Positions 1 to 10,349 of a stretch of 64,000 nucleotides of DNA are shown in pieces. Within the stretch, counting starts at the first letter, position 1. The number at the start of each line of letters is the position of its first letter. Below the pieces are notes generated by a model that saw only the letters and a program-made list of their open reading frames with translations, was not told the DNA's origin and ran no database searches. The stretch spans positions 1,674,001 through 1,738,000 of the forward strand of contig NW_026570234.1 of NCBI RefSeq assembly GCF_019649055.1. Reading direction: 5' to 3'. Position numbers and translations under genes: made by a program. The stretch comes from Paramacrobiotus metropolitanus (lineage: Eukaryota; Tardigrada; Eutardigrada; Parachela; Macrobiotidae).

Positions 1-2
1 GC

Positions 3-590
3 CCGATTGTCCATGCGTCCAAGACCCTGACAGCGGCCGAGAAGATCTACGGACAGATAGAAAAGGAGGCCCTGGCACTCGTCTCAGGCTGCTTTTATGA
101 TGTCATTTCTATGATGTCATCGGGAATGCCTCAACGCCCGTTCTTCCCATGAGTTTTGGTTGCTTAACCTGTTGTTTGGTCCAACGTGTACGAGTACGTC
201 ATGACTGGCTGGCCTGCCTGTCGAAGAAAGCTTGCGTCCGTACAAGCGACTCGAAACACGAGCTGGTGGTGGTAAATGACTGCATCTGCTGGGGCTCCCG
301 GACAGTCATACCAGCGAAACACCGACAGGAGACGCACCTCAAGCAGCGACTGGAAGTCGCCCGCCGAGCTGTTTCTGGCCGGAAAAGAGATCGACGCTGG
401 ATTTGTTAGCTCTACTGCTGCCAAACACGGCAGATAAGAAAAGAGAGGGTGATTGGCGAAATCCAGATACGCCCGCGGCAACGGTTAGAGCCATGGCCGA
501 ATACGCGGAAGTAGAATTACCGAAAGGCCAACCGCCCGCGGAAACACCTGTGCAATTTCCGCCGGCAAAAGTGATCGGGAAGTAGGTCAC
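3..590 (+). mobile_element. Ty3/gypsy retrotransposon pol remnant
   Basis: From base 3 an open stretch reads with the RNase H region of Ty3/gypsy polyproteins, including TLTAAEKIYGQIEKEALALV, the usual segment just after the reverse transcriptase. About 270-330 carries a WGSRTVIPAKHR segment, typical of the region before the integrase zinc finger. About 350-585 carries an SPAEL-type motif followed by LLLPNTADK, typical of the end of the integrase. The three pieces lie far closer together than in an intact element and in different frames, so this is an internally deleted, frame-broken relic. It is cut by the window start. No LTR was recognised downstream. The family is firm for the first piece and likely for the other two. 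Confidence 0.75.
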
Positions 591-1006
591 AGGCGGAACG
601 TATCAATACCAGCATGGCAGAATGACATGTGTCGCGGAACGTGTTGTTCGATGTCCGGCATTGGGCCATTGGCGCTTTATTGCCGGAAGGTGGTGTTTGG
701 TGTCATCCGTCACGTGCAGCTGATGTAAAAACCAAAGAAAATTCACAGTAAAATTTTGAAAAATCAAAAGTGATGGCTCGAATCTCATTTTGATAATCTA
801 CCGTATGTCTGCATTGATCACTATAATTCTAAAAGAGGCGGAAGGACTCGCAAGTGCAAAAACACGGGATTTTTACGCTGCGCAGCGAGCCGTACATCTG
901 AACGCTGACGTCATCTGTGTTTGAAGCCGACTGCGCAGTGAACACTTACCTCTTCTGTCTAACGCTGGCAGGCGAATTAGAGATTTTTAGAATTTCCACA
1001 ATATAT

Positions 1007-1184
1007 TGCGCCGTTGACTTGCTTAGCCCCGCCACGTGACGGCGGCGTCATTGTGCGCCTTGACTTTTTCTCTCTCTTTACGTGGCCACAGTACAGTAAG
1101 TATTGTGCGCCGCTGACCAACTGTCTGTTTTGTTCCGCCACTTGACGGCGGCGTGATAGTGCATGCGTCGCTTTTTTCTCTCCC
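1007..1184. repeat. Short tandem pair with CCGCC/GGCGG inverted motif
   Basis: Two adjacent diverged units (about 1007-1078 and 1106-1184) share the order GCGCCG(T/C)TGAC, then CCGCCAC(G/T)TGACGGCGG, then a C/T-rich stretch ending in TTTTTCTCTC. The inner motif is an inverted repeat (CCGCC...GGCGG) around CACGTGAC or CACTTGAC. The second unit is repeated near 10364-10445. It may be a duplicated regulatory element; no function is shown. Confidence 0.55.
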
Positions 1185-2640
1185 TTCTTCGTCGGCTGCC
1201 GCTGGATTTTCCCGGATTATGCCTGCTTTTATCGCTGTTTTTCCTGCGGATTTTTAATCCTTTGTGATGGTGGATATTTTCCACGGATGATAGCATCGGT
1301 TGATCGTGTACGTCTGCAGTAATTTTTCGTTTTTTCCCGTGTGTGATAAGTGCGGTCGAGCGGCGTTGGATTTCTTTGAATCAGGTAAGTGGTTAGCGCC
1401 AGTGCAGTGCTGCATATTGTGTGCTATTGTTCAGAGGAAGCGTGCTGGCCGCGCTGCTATGTGTGGGCGGAAATGGGAGATTCGATCAGGGCTGATTAAA
1501 CTCCCGTTAAACGGTTATTAATGGAAATGTAATGTAGGGGAAATCTCGGTGATACGCGCTCCGCAGTCTGTCGAAAAACTATTACGATCGAACTGTTTGT
1601 AAATGTTAATCTGTGCGCATGAGAGAGCCTTCCTGTTCGATTTAGTGCGTGCGGCCTGTACGCGCCTACAGGTGCTGCGCGGACAGCAACGTTTTGCAGT
1701 GTCATGTTGCAAATGCCCAGTTGATATGTTTTCCGAGCGTAGTTTGTTGTTTTAGAATACCACTGCAGGAAAATTCTGAAGCCTTTGATTCTTTAGAATT
1801 ATTTTATTTCAATATCTGTGCGATAAGGTCCCGCCATCATGGCTAATGCTATCGACAAAAAGCAGGTGCAATCCCAGCGAGCAGTGTTACGTCGAGGTGC
1901 GCAGTTATACGAATTTCCGGTTTAGCCATCGTCAGACCGTGTAAGCGGTACAGAGAATGTCGTTAGCGCGGCGATTTTGATTCTCCTCGTGCAGGATGGC
2001 TGATCGTCTAGATCTGATAAGGGCTGGCCGTTGACCGAACTAAAAGTATTGCGCAAGGCTTGTCGGCCACTGCCCAAGTATAATTAATGGTACATGGGTA
2101 CAGTAAGCATGTACGAGAGTACGAGTATGTTTAATTCCCTTTATTAATTTCATAATTCATAGTACTATCCGCCTGTGAATATTCGTACAATAATAATAAG
2201 ATGTAGCGGAAATTAAGAGCTGGCGAAAATTGCCGACACAGCAAAGCGGAACGGGAGCGTAAAAGGTTTATTTTAATTATCATATTATAATTTTTAAAAA
2301 AATTAAATAATTTTGGAACGTTTATTTTAATTTTAAAAATTAATTTTGTTGGAGTTATGCGCAGTGGCGCGATCGAAGGTTGGTGGAAATAGGGCGTAGA
2401 AAAGCGGCTTATACCCGGCCAGCTTGGCAGAAAGTTATTTTTAAGGATGAAATACGGCGCCGGCTGTGTGGAAGAATTGGAAGGGCGGGAATTGGTTTCT
2501 TGCCGGTGTTATGTGAGCGGTGATTAGGTCGCAACATGGATCTGGCCATTTTGATGGAGAAATCCGTGCAGGCACTTTGTTGTTTTAATGGCGCGCTGTT
2601 ACAAATTTACAACAGTTATTAAACTAACTACCTGCGTACT
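1090..2640 (+). repeat. Long duplicated block, copy A
   Basis: Most of this stretch is repeated at 10350-12320 in the same order and orientation, with scattered substitutions and indels. Shared landmarks are the GCCGCTGGATTTTCCCGGAT region (about 1196 and 10455), the GGAAATGGGAGATTCGATCAG region (about 1469 and 10730), TCGTCTAGATCTGATAAGGG (about 2007 and 11242), and the segment from GCGGAACGGGAGCGTAAAA through GCAGGCACTTTGTTGTTTTA (about 2246-2587 and 11957-12240). Copy A lacks roughly 600 bp present in copy C between about 11350 and 11925. It lies upstream of the SDR gene and may carry its promoter and first exon. Confidence 0.8.
1839..1896 (+). other. Possible first coding exon of the SDR gene
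   Basis: An ATG in good context (GCCATCATGG) opens a 19-codon exon ending in phase 1 at a GAG|GTGCGC donor. This phase matches the acceptor of the exon at 4193, so splicing would give MANAIDKKQVQSQRAVLRR then Glu and the next exon. Unspliced, the frame stops at 28 codons. The duplicate block at 10.35-12.3 kb has a similar but not base-conserved short ORF at the same place, so coding status is uncertain. Another upstream exon could serve instead. Confidence 0.3.
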
Positions 2641-4266
2641 TGAATCAATACTCGCCTCGCTCGTGCAAAGTGCGGACTTTTTAAAATAATGGTTAAAAGA
2701 AAACCATACAGTGTACTGCCGTTTTATAGGTCGGAGCGGCTGTCTGCGCAGCGAGATTATTTCTGCTTCCGTTACCGGTTTTCATCAGCCAATTTAACTG
2801 GAAATGGACCAGCTCCCAGGATCAGCCGGTGAGTAACGCAATGCGCGGGCCGGGGCGGGGTGTGATCGATTCGCCAGCGGGACAGGCAGCTTACAACAAG
2901 CACTTCCGGCGCCGAGTTATATCGCACTTTGCCAGTAGTTTAATCGGCTAAATTTTTCGCAACCCTCCGCCTCCCATTTCTTCCAGTTTTTTTATCTCTT
3001 ACGTTTGCAGTTACATAATAAATTCAAGTTCAAGTGATTCGTAATTCGTAATTTTAAATAAAATGTAAAATAACTGTGTTTACCTACACGGTCAATTTGG
3101 CCAGAGCTGCTGTTTAAATTGCACACTTAACAAATGTGTGCACTTTTATTAATGTTTTACGTTCATAAAATTAAAAACTCTAATTGTCATCTAAAAAACC
3201 TAATTTTTAAATGTAATTGTCGCGCTTTTCCATAATTTTTGTGTCTGCTTAAATATATATATAGCCGGTATACTGTAGGTACAGCAGATTTACAGTAAAC
3301 TTCGAAGCAGTGACGCACTACAGTTGCCAGCATATTACTGGCGTTTTAGAATTTTCTATGATTTTTTGCATTCGCAGCAATACAGTATTTTGTTGGCCAG
3401 GTTGGATAAGAACATTTTATTAAATTACATGCGGACGTTTTTAGTGCGAGTTTTATTTGTGATGGATATCCATACGAATACGTACATAATGCAGTAGCAG
3501 CAGTATATATCTTGATAAGAAATTAAAATGAAACAGATTGCATAGCATTTAAAACTTTGTGTCCATTAATCTGATTTTTTTTGCTTTTTTTGTATAATTT
3601 TTTGTAATTAAAATTAATTTTTTTATTTTTGTCAGTTTCGTGGAAAAAATGGTATTACCAGCATTTTTTAATTTTGGTGTGAATGGACAGCGTCGGTTTT
3701 CAATAGGACAGTACATGTGCTGTGCATTCGACACTATTTGTGTTGTACGAAATAACTGCCAAGAATTACGACTTTTTCTATTGATCGTATTTCAGTATTA
3801 TTATTATTTTATATTTTGTTAACGATGTACGTATGATCTTGTTATATTATTATAAGCTAGCGCGACATACGGATTACTGCGAGTGAATAACTCAATTAAA
3901 ACCTTTCGTCTGCGAGTAGGATTTCGGATTACTCGCATTTGAACAAGTTTAGAACAAATTAAAAATTTTTACTACTGAATAGTACTATCACGGTATCCCG
4001 GACGTACTGATATAATTTTTTGTTTTTACTGACAGGCCATCTTAAGTTTAAAAATGTTGGTCCAGTCAGAAAAATCAAATAAAAAATTGTTGTGTAAATT
4101 TAAGCGACATTTAGTAAACGGTAGTACTGCACAGTTAATGAAAATTAACACAACATAAGCTTGTTTAAAAAAAGCTATCTTTTTCCTAGCAGAGGCGCGA
4201 ATCGTTAAGGACCGAGTGTACCCGCAGCTTGGATGTTCGGAATCCCTCCCGGGCGCCCCGGAGAAA

Positions 4267-4323
4267 GTCGCCCCGCAGAATGTCGCCCCGCAGAATGTCG
4301 CCCCGCAGAATGTCGCCCCGCAG
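4267..4323 (+). repeat. 15-bp tandem repeat coding VAPQN
   Basis: The unit GTCGCCCCGCAGAAT is present three times exactly, plus a partial fourth copy, inside the first well-supported exon of the SDR gene. In the reading frame it gives (VAPQN)3 VAPQ. The length is a multiple of three, so the frame is kept. Confidence 0.9.
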
Positions 4324-4429
4324 GAAAACGAGGGCGCCGTGGAGGTTAACAAAGCCAGTCAGAAGCAGTGGTGTATTCTTGTCACTATTGGTAAGTGTTA
4401 TTTTTTTCTGCATTTCAATACTTTGTTAT

Positions 4430-4660
4430 TTAAATAGAAACAATTAAAAATTAAATTATTGAGAAGATCCTATGCAAAATAATCAGAATTTCTGCATTTA
4501 GATATTTTTTAATTTTTTAATTTTTTAATTTTAGATTAACAAGTGTCTGCAATATTTCGAAACCATCAGAAAACTACGTTTTTTTAAAACTGAATAATTT
4601 AAAGGATCCTTTGCGAAATAATTAGAAATTTTTGCATTTGGATATTTTTTGTCGTGGCAG
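4430..4660 (+). repeat. Diverged tandem duplication in SDR intron
   Basis: Two AT-rich units of about 110 bp follow each other. They share GA(T)CCT.TGC(A)AAATAAT.AGAA and TTTGCATTTGGATATTTTTT-like segments (about 4465-4515 and 4604-4650). They lie in the intron after the exon ending at 4390. No coding sense is seen. Confidence 0.5.
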
Positions 4661-7600
4661 ACACTTTGCGCTACATCCCCGTAATAAATTACTTTTTACT
4701 TTTACTTAAATTACTTTAATTACTTTTAAATTACTTTTGTAATTTCAGATATATACTTGTAATTTAATTTCTTTATTTAATTAGGAGTGGGCGCACGACA
4801 GAATTTCCAGAAATTGCGCGAGAAGGTTGCAAAGGAAGAAAGCGCAGAAGACATTCTGGGCAGCATCGCTGATGGCGATTTCGTTCTCCACTCGCTTGTG
4901 AACTATGTTGCGCAACCTATACGTGCTCATGAAGCGCCGCTGAGCGATAAGTACATCGTGGTGTTTGCCGGCAAAACAGACCAGTATTATTGCAGTTTCG
5001 GAGGCGTGACAAGGTGGGTGAGATTCTGCATTCTGGACTTCGAGTATTTGCATTCTAATATCGAAATTGCTCTCCCTAAATCCAAATCTGCGGTCAAAAA
5101 TTATTTTATCTATGCCCTCGCAAAATTTGTGACCATACGTTAGATTTATCAAATAATCACATGTTTACAATTATTACTCGAATCTTTCTTGTCTCACTGT
5201 ATGGTGAAGGGACAAACGTTTGTTTACCATTACCTGTTTTTATTTACCGTATTTGTAAGTGCGTGTTATTTTGCTTACAATTGTTAGATGCAATGTTAAA
5301 AGCAATACTGAGTTGCCAATTAACGAAGCTGAGAAAATTTTCGAATTCAGAAAAGCGCGTAGTACAGTGGCTCCACGCGGCGCACTCGCATAAATTGAAT
5401 AAGAAATTTTATAACACAAATTTCTGGAATCGATCAAAGAAATTCATAAATTATTAGGTAAAATGTTAATTGATTGCTAAAATTATCCGCTGTGTTTTGT
5501 GGTCAACAGGGCACTTACTTCGCATTACGCACAACACGGATTTGAATTTACTTTTGCCACGGAAGAGGTTGGCAAGGATTGGGAGGCGACAAAGCTTTCG
5601 GAAATACACAAGGCTCTGGATAAAAAGCGTAAGACACTCAGTTGTTCACTTGTAATTTTTTCATTTTCGGCATGTCCCTTTTTTCATGCAAATGGGCTGT
5701 ATAATTTTGTAAGAAAAACATTAATATTTTTCGGTAATTTGTTTGGCAGGGGTGCTGGTGACCGGCGCCTCCGGCTTCATCGGGTCGCACTGTGTGCAGC
5801 AGCTGGTGGCGGCTGGCTACGCGGTGCGGGAGACGGTACGCAGTCTGGCCAACGCCAAGAAAGTCCTTCCGCTGTATCAGATGTGCCGCGACGCCCGTTA
5901 CAAACTGGAGCTGGTCGAGGCCGACCTCCTCGACGACCAGCTGGACAACTGGACACGGTCAGTCACCGTTGGTTAATAAACAGTTTATTTCCATCGGGCA
6001 ATCAATTACGTAATGATAACGTTGATTTTGCAGAGTGGTGGCCGGCTGCACCTACGTTCTGCATGTGGCTTACCCATTCCCGTACGAAATCCCCTCGGAT
6101 CCACAGGTTTGATTATACGCAGAATTATTTTGGCCACATTCCTGTTTTCTTTCAAATTAATTTGCTGTTTATTTTATCAATTTTTTAAGAAATCGCTGTT
6201 GTTTAATGCACGACTGTTTCAAGAGATTTTCACGCCTTCATACTGAATGATCTCTTTTCTTACAGGATTTTCTGTGGGCTTTTTATTGCGGGTTCGCGTA
6301 ATGATAAGTAATTTAAGACTTCGTTTTTTTGTTCAATAAAATTTTCAGTTGACACATTATTTTCGATGGCAGATTTAATTTGTTTTTTTATATATTTAAT
6401 TTGAACACAATTAATTTGATAATTAGTTTCATTGTATTTAATAAATGCCAAAATGAATTTTTGTTCAGTAATTTTATCAAAATGTTTTATTCGCAAATTA
6501 TTTGGTTCGTTTGTTATCATTTTATTTGACAAATAAAATAAGAAAATTGATCAACAATAAATTGAATTTAAGTTAATAATTTTTATAATAGATTATGCTA
6601 TTCTACATGTAATTATTTGGTGGATAATGGCGTGAGTGTGCGGTGCAGGTGTTAATTAAGACGGCGGTAGAGGGCACTCTGAACGTCCTGCGGGCCTGCG
6701 CGGAAGTGGGCGGCGTCAAGCGGGTGGTGCTGACCAGCTCGGTGGCGGCCGTCGTCGGCCAGACCGCCCCGGACTTCAACAAGACCTACTCGGAGGCCGA
6801 CTGGACCGATCTGCAGCAGGATGTCGGCGCACACCAGAAGAGCAAAACTCTGGCCGAGGAGGCCGCCTGGGATTTTGTCAATAAACTGCCTGGTATGGAA
6901 AGCCAGCCATTTACGAAGAATATCCTTTCCGACTTTTCGCTGTGCCGTTGTTCAATAAATTGGCAAATAAAATTTTTAACATTTTTATAACTAACAATAA
7001 TTATTTGGTTTTAAATTTTGCATAATTTTTTAGTAATTTAATAATTGAAGTTTTAATAATAATTCTGCGTCTCAAAATTGATGTTAATTAATTCGCATCG
7101 GCGATGTCCTTTTTGCGTTTGACCGTTTTTATTTTTTTACCTTCTTGTTATTTTCTTTGAATTTTTCATTAATTCTTTTTCAAAATGACTTTCTTTAACC
7201 GCATTAATTTGTTATTCGTTATTTTCGGCTTTGTTTCATGCTTTTTAGTTTTAGTTTTTTAGGTTTTATTCAATTGTTTTTGAATAATTGACAGAAAACA
7301 AGCATTTCGAACTGGCCACGATTAATCCGTCCTACGCCATGGGCCCCGTCAGTCACGGATCCACCGGCAGCACCAGCACACAGGTGGGCACTTTCGCTGA
7401 ATATCTCATATTAATAAATATTAAATTAAAAAAAATTTTAATTGTGCTGTTAATTAAAAGTTATCAGTAAAATTTAGACTCTACTAACGTTTAGGTGGTG
7501 GGCCAGTTGATGCGACATGAAATTTAGTGGCTTCCGGACCTGTACTTGGACTTCAGCGACGTCCGCACAGTCGCCCTGGCGCACATCCACGCCATGATGC

Positions 7601-8383
7601 TGCCGGCGGCGGCCGGTCAGCGGTTCATCATCAGCTCGGGCGGGATGTGGCTCAAGACATTGCCGCGCTGCTGGACCGGGAGTTCCGGCCGCAGGGCTAC
7701 CGGGTGCCCACGCTGTCGACGTCCAAACTGGTCGCGCCCATCGTGGCGTGGTTCCGTAAAGCCCCGCAGACGGTCATGCCGGGCTGGAGCCAGCAACTGC
7801 GCATTGACAACTCCAAGGTCAGACACCTTTTTTTCATTATGCACAACCTAATTTCCCAGTTAATTAGGTCTTGCTCGATGATCAAATCTTTTCCGCATTA
7901 TAAAACTGTTCAGAATCGATCTCAGAATTTCAGAATTAATGTGCATAAAATAAACCAAAATATTTAATACCTAAATAACGTATAATAGAAAAATAAATAT
8001 GAATAGGTAAATATCATGTTTTTATTTAACTAACTGCCGAACTACAGCCTGTAATATTACACAAAAATGTGATTTCCGAATTATTTAGGTATTTTTGCGT
8101 TGCAGCCATTTTTTTACTTACACTTGGCATATGAAAATTTTTGTACAAAAATTAATGCTTCATTTGCCGAAAATTTTATTTATAATTAAATTTTTAATTA
8201 TGAAGCACATTCTTGTGTTTTTTTTTTAATTACGAAGCATACTCTACTGTTATAATACTTATATGTTATTGAAGAAGAAACGGCAGATTTTTTGAATATT
8301 TTCCGGTTTTGATGTTTTCTTGTTTGTGTAGATGAAAAACGTTCTGGAGATGGAGCAGCCTTATACGCTGGAGGAGGCCGTCC

Positions 8384-8450
8384 TCGACATGGCCTATTCC
8401 ATGGTGGAAACGGGACTTATCCGTTTCCACCATGGAATAGGCCATGTCGA
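8384..8450. repeat. Perfect 30-bp fold-back palindrome in the last SDR exon
   Basis: Arm 8384-8413 is the exact reverse complement of 8421-8450, separated by GACTTAT. The left arm is normal SDR coding sequence (DMAYSMVET); the right arm is its inverted copy and is read as RFHHGIGHVD before a stop at 8539-8541. A templated inversion at a strand-switch, or a cloning or assembly fold-back, would produce this. Confidence 0.95.
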
Positions 8451-8564
8451 CGGCCCAGTACAAAGGGAAAGAGAGTGCACCCTGAATTTTGCTTCCTCAT
8501 CCAATTTTCTTTCGGTCTGCCGGACATTTTTCTCACCGTGAAATTTTTTCTTATCACCACATGT

Positions 8565-8850
8565 TTCGGCGGAAATGGGAGATTCGATCAGGTCTGATTC
8601 GGCTCCTGTTAAATTGTTACTAATGTAAATGTGATGAAAGAGAAATTCTCTGGGATTTAATTTTGATACGCGCGTGCAGTCTGTGAAAAAAGTACAGTAA
8701 CTCAAAATGTTTGCTAATGTTAATTGCTGCGCATGAGACAGGTTTCTGTTTGATTACTTGAGTGTGGCGTGTACGCGCATACAGATGCTGGACGCTGGAC
8801 GGATCGCGATAAATGTTTTTTTCTCTGCCATGTCTTATTTAAGTTGTGAA
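8565..8850 (+). repeat. Long duplicated block, partial copy B
   Basis: Directly after the SDR 3' end this segment matches part of copies A and C: the GGCGGAAATGGGAGATTCGATCAG region, TACTAATG.AAATGTGATG, TACGCGC..GCAGT, TTAATG.TAATT..TGCGCATG and CGCATACAGATGCTG. The landmarks correspond to about 1465-1690 and 10725-10960. With copies A and C it places the SDR gene between members of the same repeat. Confidence 0.75.
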
Positions 8851-8869
8851 CGCGGGCAGCTTTCGCTGA

Positions 8870-10340
8870 TTGTTTTATACGTATTAATAAAAATTGAATT
8901 AATGGGATTTTTAAATTATTGAAACGTTGATGCAGTCATATTTGGATCTCTGTGGTTGTAAAAAAAATCGGTCATTTCCTGGTAATAATTATTAGTTATT
9001 TGCATAATAATTCAGTGTTAATATTCCTATATTATTGCAACGATTTTTGAATTATTGGGCAGTTGTAATTACTAAAATGTTTATGTAGTGGTATTCGGAT
9101 TTCCTGGATAGTAAAAAATCGGTTAGTTCCTGGTTATACTGTAATTATTATTTAGCAGCTTAATAATTCAGCATTAATATCCTGCATTACTGGAATTTTG
9201 TTTTAAATTTTCTTCCTTCGTGGTGTGCTGGCGAATAGTGAGATAATTGTGCAGATTATTTTTCTCACATTACGGGGCGTGTCGTTTTGGTTAAGCCGGA
9301 AATAGCTGAATTAATTCTGGAAAATTTTCCGCTGTTAGATATTGCATAAGGTTAAATTATAAATACGTATGTTTCGGCTTCTAGCAAAAGGGGAAAAAAA
9401 TGTGAAGAATATGTGGAGTACGGTAATTCACCTGCATAATTGATGTGCTGCGACGGCAGTCGAAGTATGGATTTTACCGGGTATACTATAATTTAGCGCG
9501 TGACCCCGATGTGTCATGCGGTGCCGGCGATGGGATCGACCATCCGTTGGCGGCATGTCCCGGTGCATGGGACTTCCGGCCAGCGCATGCTGGAGTGTGT
9601 AAGACATCTAACGTGCACGTGCCGCCGGTATTCTATCCAACACCTGCAATCTGACCCCCATTGCGCTATTCAGCCGCGGAAGACATTGCACCCGGACACG
9701 GAGCTAGTGCTCCTTCCAGTATTGGATATCATCCCAGTTGCGCTTGGGACAACGTTTCCCGGAAAAATTTACTGAAAAAGCGCGCAATATGTAATTTCCC
9801 TGCTGAGCCAATCTGAATAGGCGTAACCGTCACAGAGAACACACGCAGACTGCTTTAAAATCGTGTTTCTGCAGCTTTAACCGCTGAATATCGGCGCAAC
9901 TTCAACTGTTCTCCGTTAAATATCAGGTTTTTAAAATTGACTGTACAGGGCAGTAAGCAGATCGACCGAATAAATGCAACGTATGCTGATTAATATCAAC
10001 GTACTGACGGATTTCCCGGTAGCAAGCGGTGCAATACAGAGCGTGCGGTACGGGGAATTTACATCCTGCACAGGATTTAGCCCGCTCGACGCGTTGCAGC
10101 GCTCGGTTCGTACTTGTCATCCCTGCGAGCGGGCATAATTTCGGGATAGAGACATCCCCGCGCCTGCAGGTCACAACACTGACAGCGCAGTGTATGACAC
10201 AACCCGGGACAGAGAGTCAGAGAGGCTGGCTAACAGGCAGAGCGCGGGAGAAAATTCGATCAATTTGAAAAGTGATGATTGATCAGTCAAGCCTGCATAT
10301 GTTTACCAAACGGCCAGCACACACAGGCGGATTTTCGGTT
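8870..10340. other. Non-coding interval
   Basis: No spliceable or recognisable protein was found. About 8885-9215 holds an imperfect direct repeat of roughly 140-190 bp: the words AATTATT.AA, ATCGGT.A(T/G)TTCCTGGT and TTCAGTGTTAATAT recur at about 8965-9030 and 9110-9185. The short open frames at 9445-9775 and 9923-10268 overlap one another on both strands and show no family motif. Confidence 0.5.
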
Positions 10341-10349
10341 TTTCAATAT

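Larger units (their letters stand above)
4193..8541 (+). pseudogene. Dihydroflavonol-4-reductase-like SDR, probably inactivated
   Basis: Exons read as 4193-4390, 4785-5013, 5510-5628, 5750-5957, 6034-6106, 6649-6892, 7295-7383, 7495-7817 and 8332-8541; all junction phases agree. Exons 4-9 encode an extended NADP-binding SDR of the DFR/cinnamoyl-CoA-reductase type: VLVTGASGFIGSH (Rossmann loop), VVAGCTYVLHVAYPFP, EGTLNVLRAC, VVLTSSVAAV (catalytic Ser), INPSYAMGP and DLYLDFSDVRTVALAHIHAM. The family reduces aldehydes or ketones on small phenolic or lipid-like substrates; the substrate here is unknown. Defects: the YxxxK motif reads HQKSK, so the catalytic Tyr is His; TAG at 7525-7527 is in frame unless the acceptor at 7527/7528 is used; the frame slips by one base near 7650; the 3' end contains a perfect fold-back palindrome. 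Exons 1-3 add an unrecognised N-terminal part with VAPQN repeats. Some defects could be assembly errors. Confidence 0.75.

Noticed and set aside
1910-3640. Possible tRNA or small RNA genes in the SDR upstream region and elsewhere
   Set aside because: No cloverleaf with matching box A and box B spacing was found by eye anywhere in the window.
5499-6188. A 229-codon frame across 5499-6188
   Set aside because: Only 5510-5628 is a plausible exon; the rest runs through an intron and then the SDR exon in the wrong frame.
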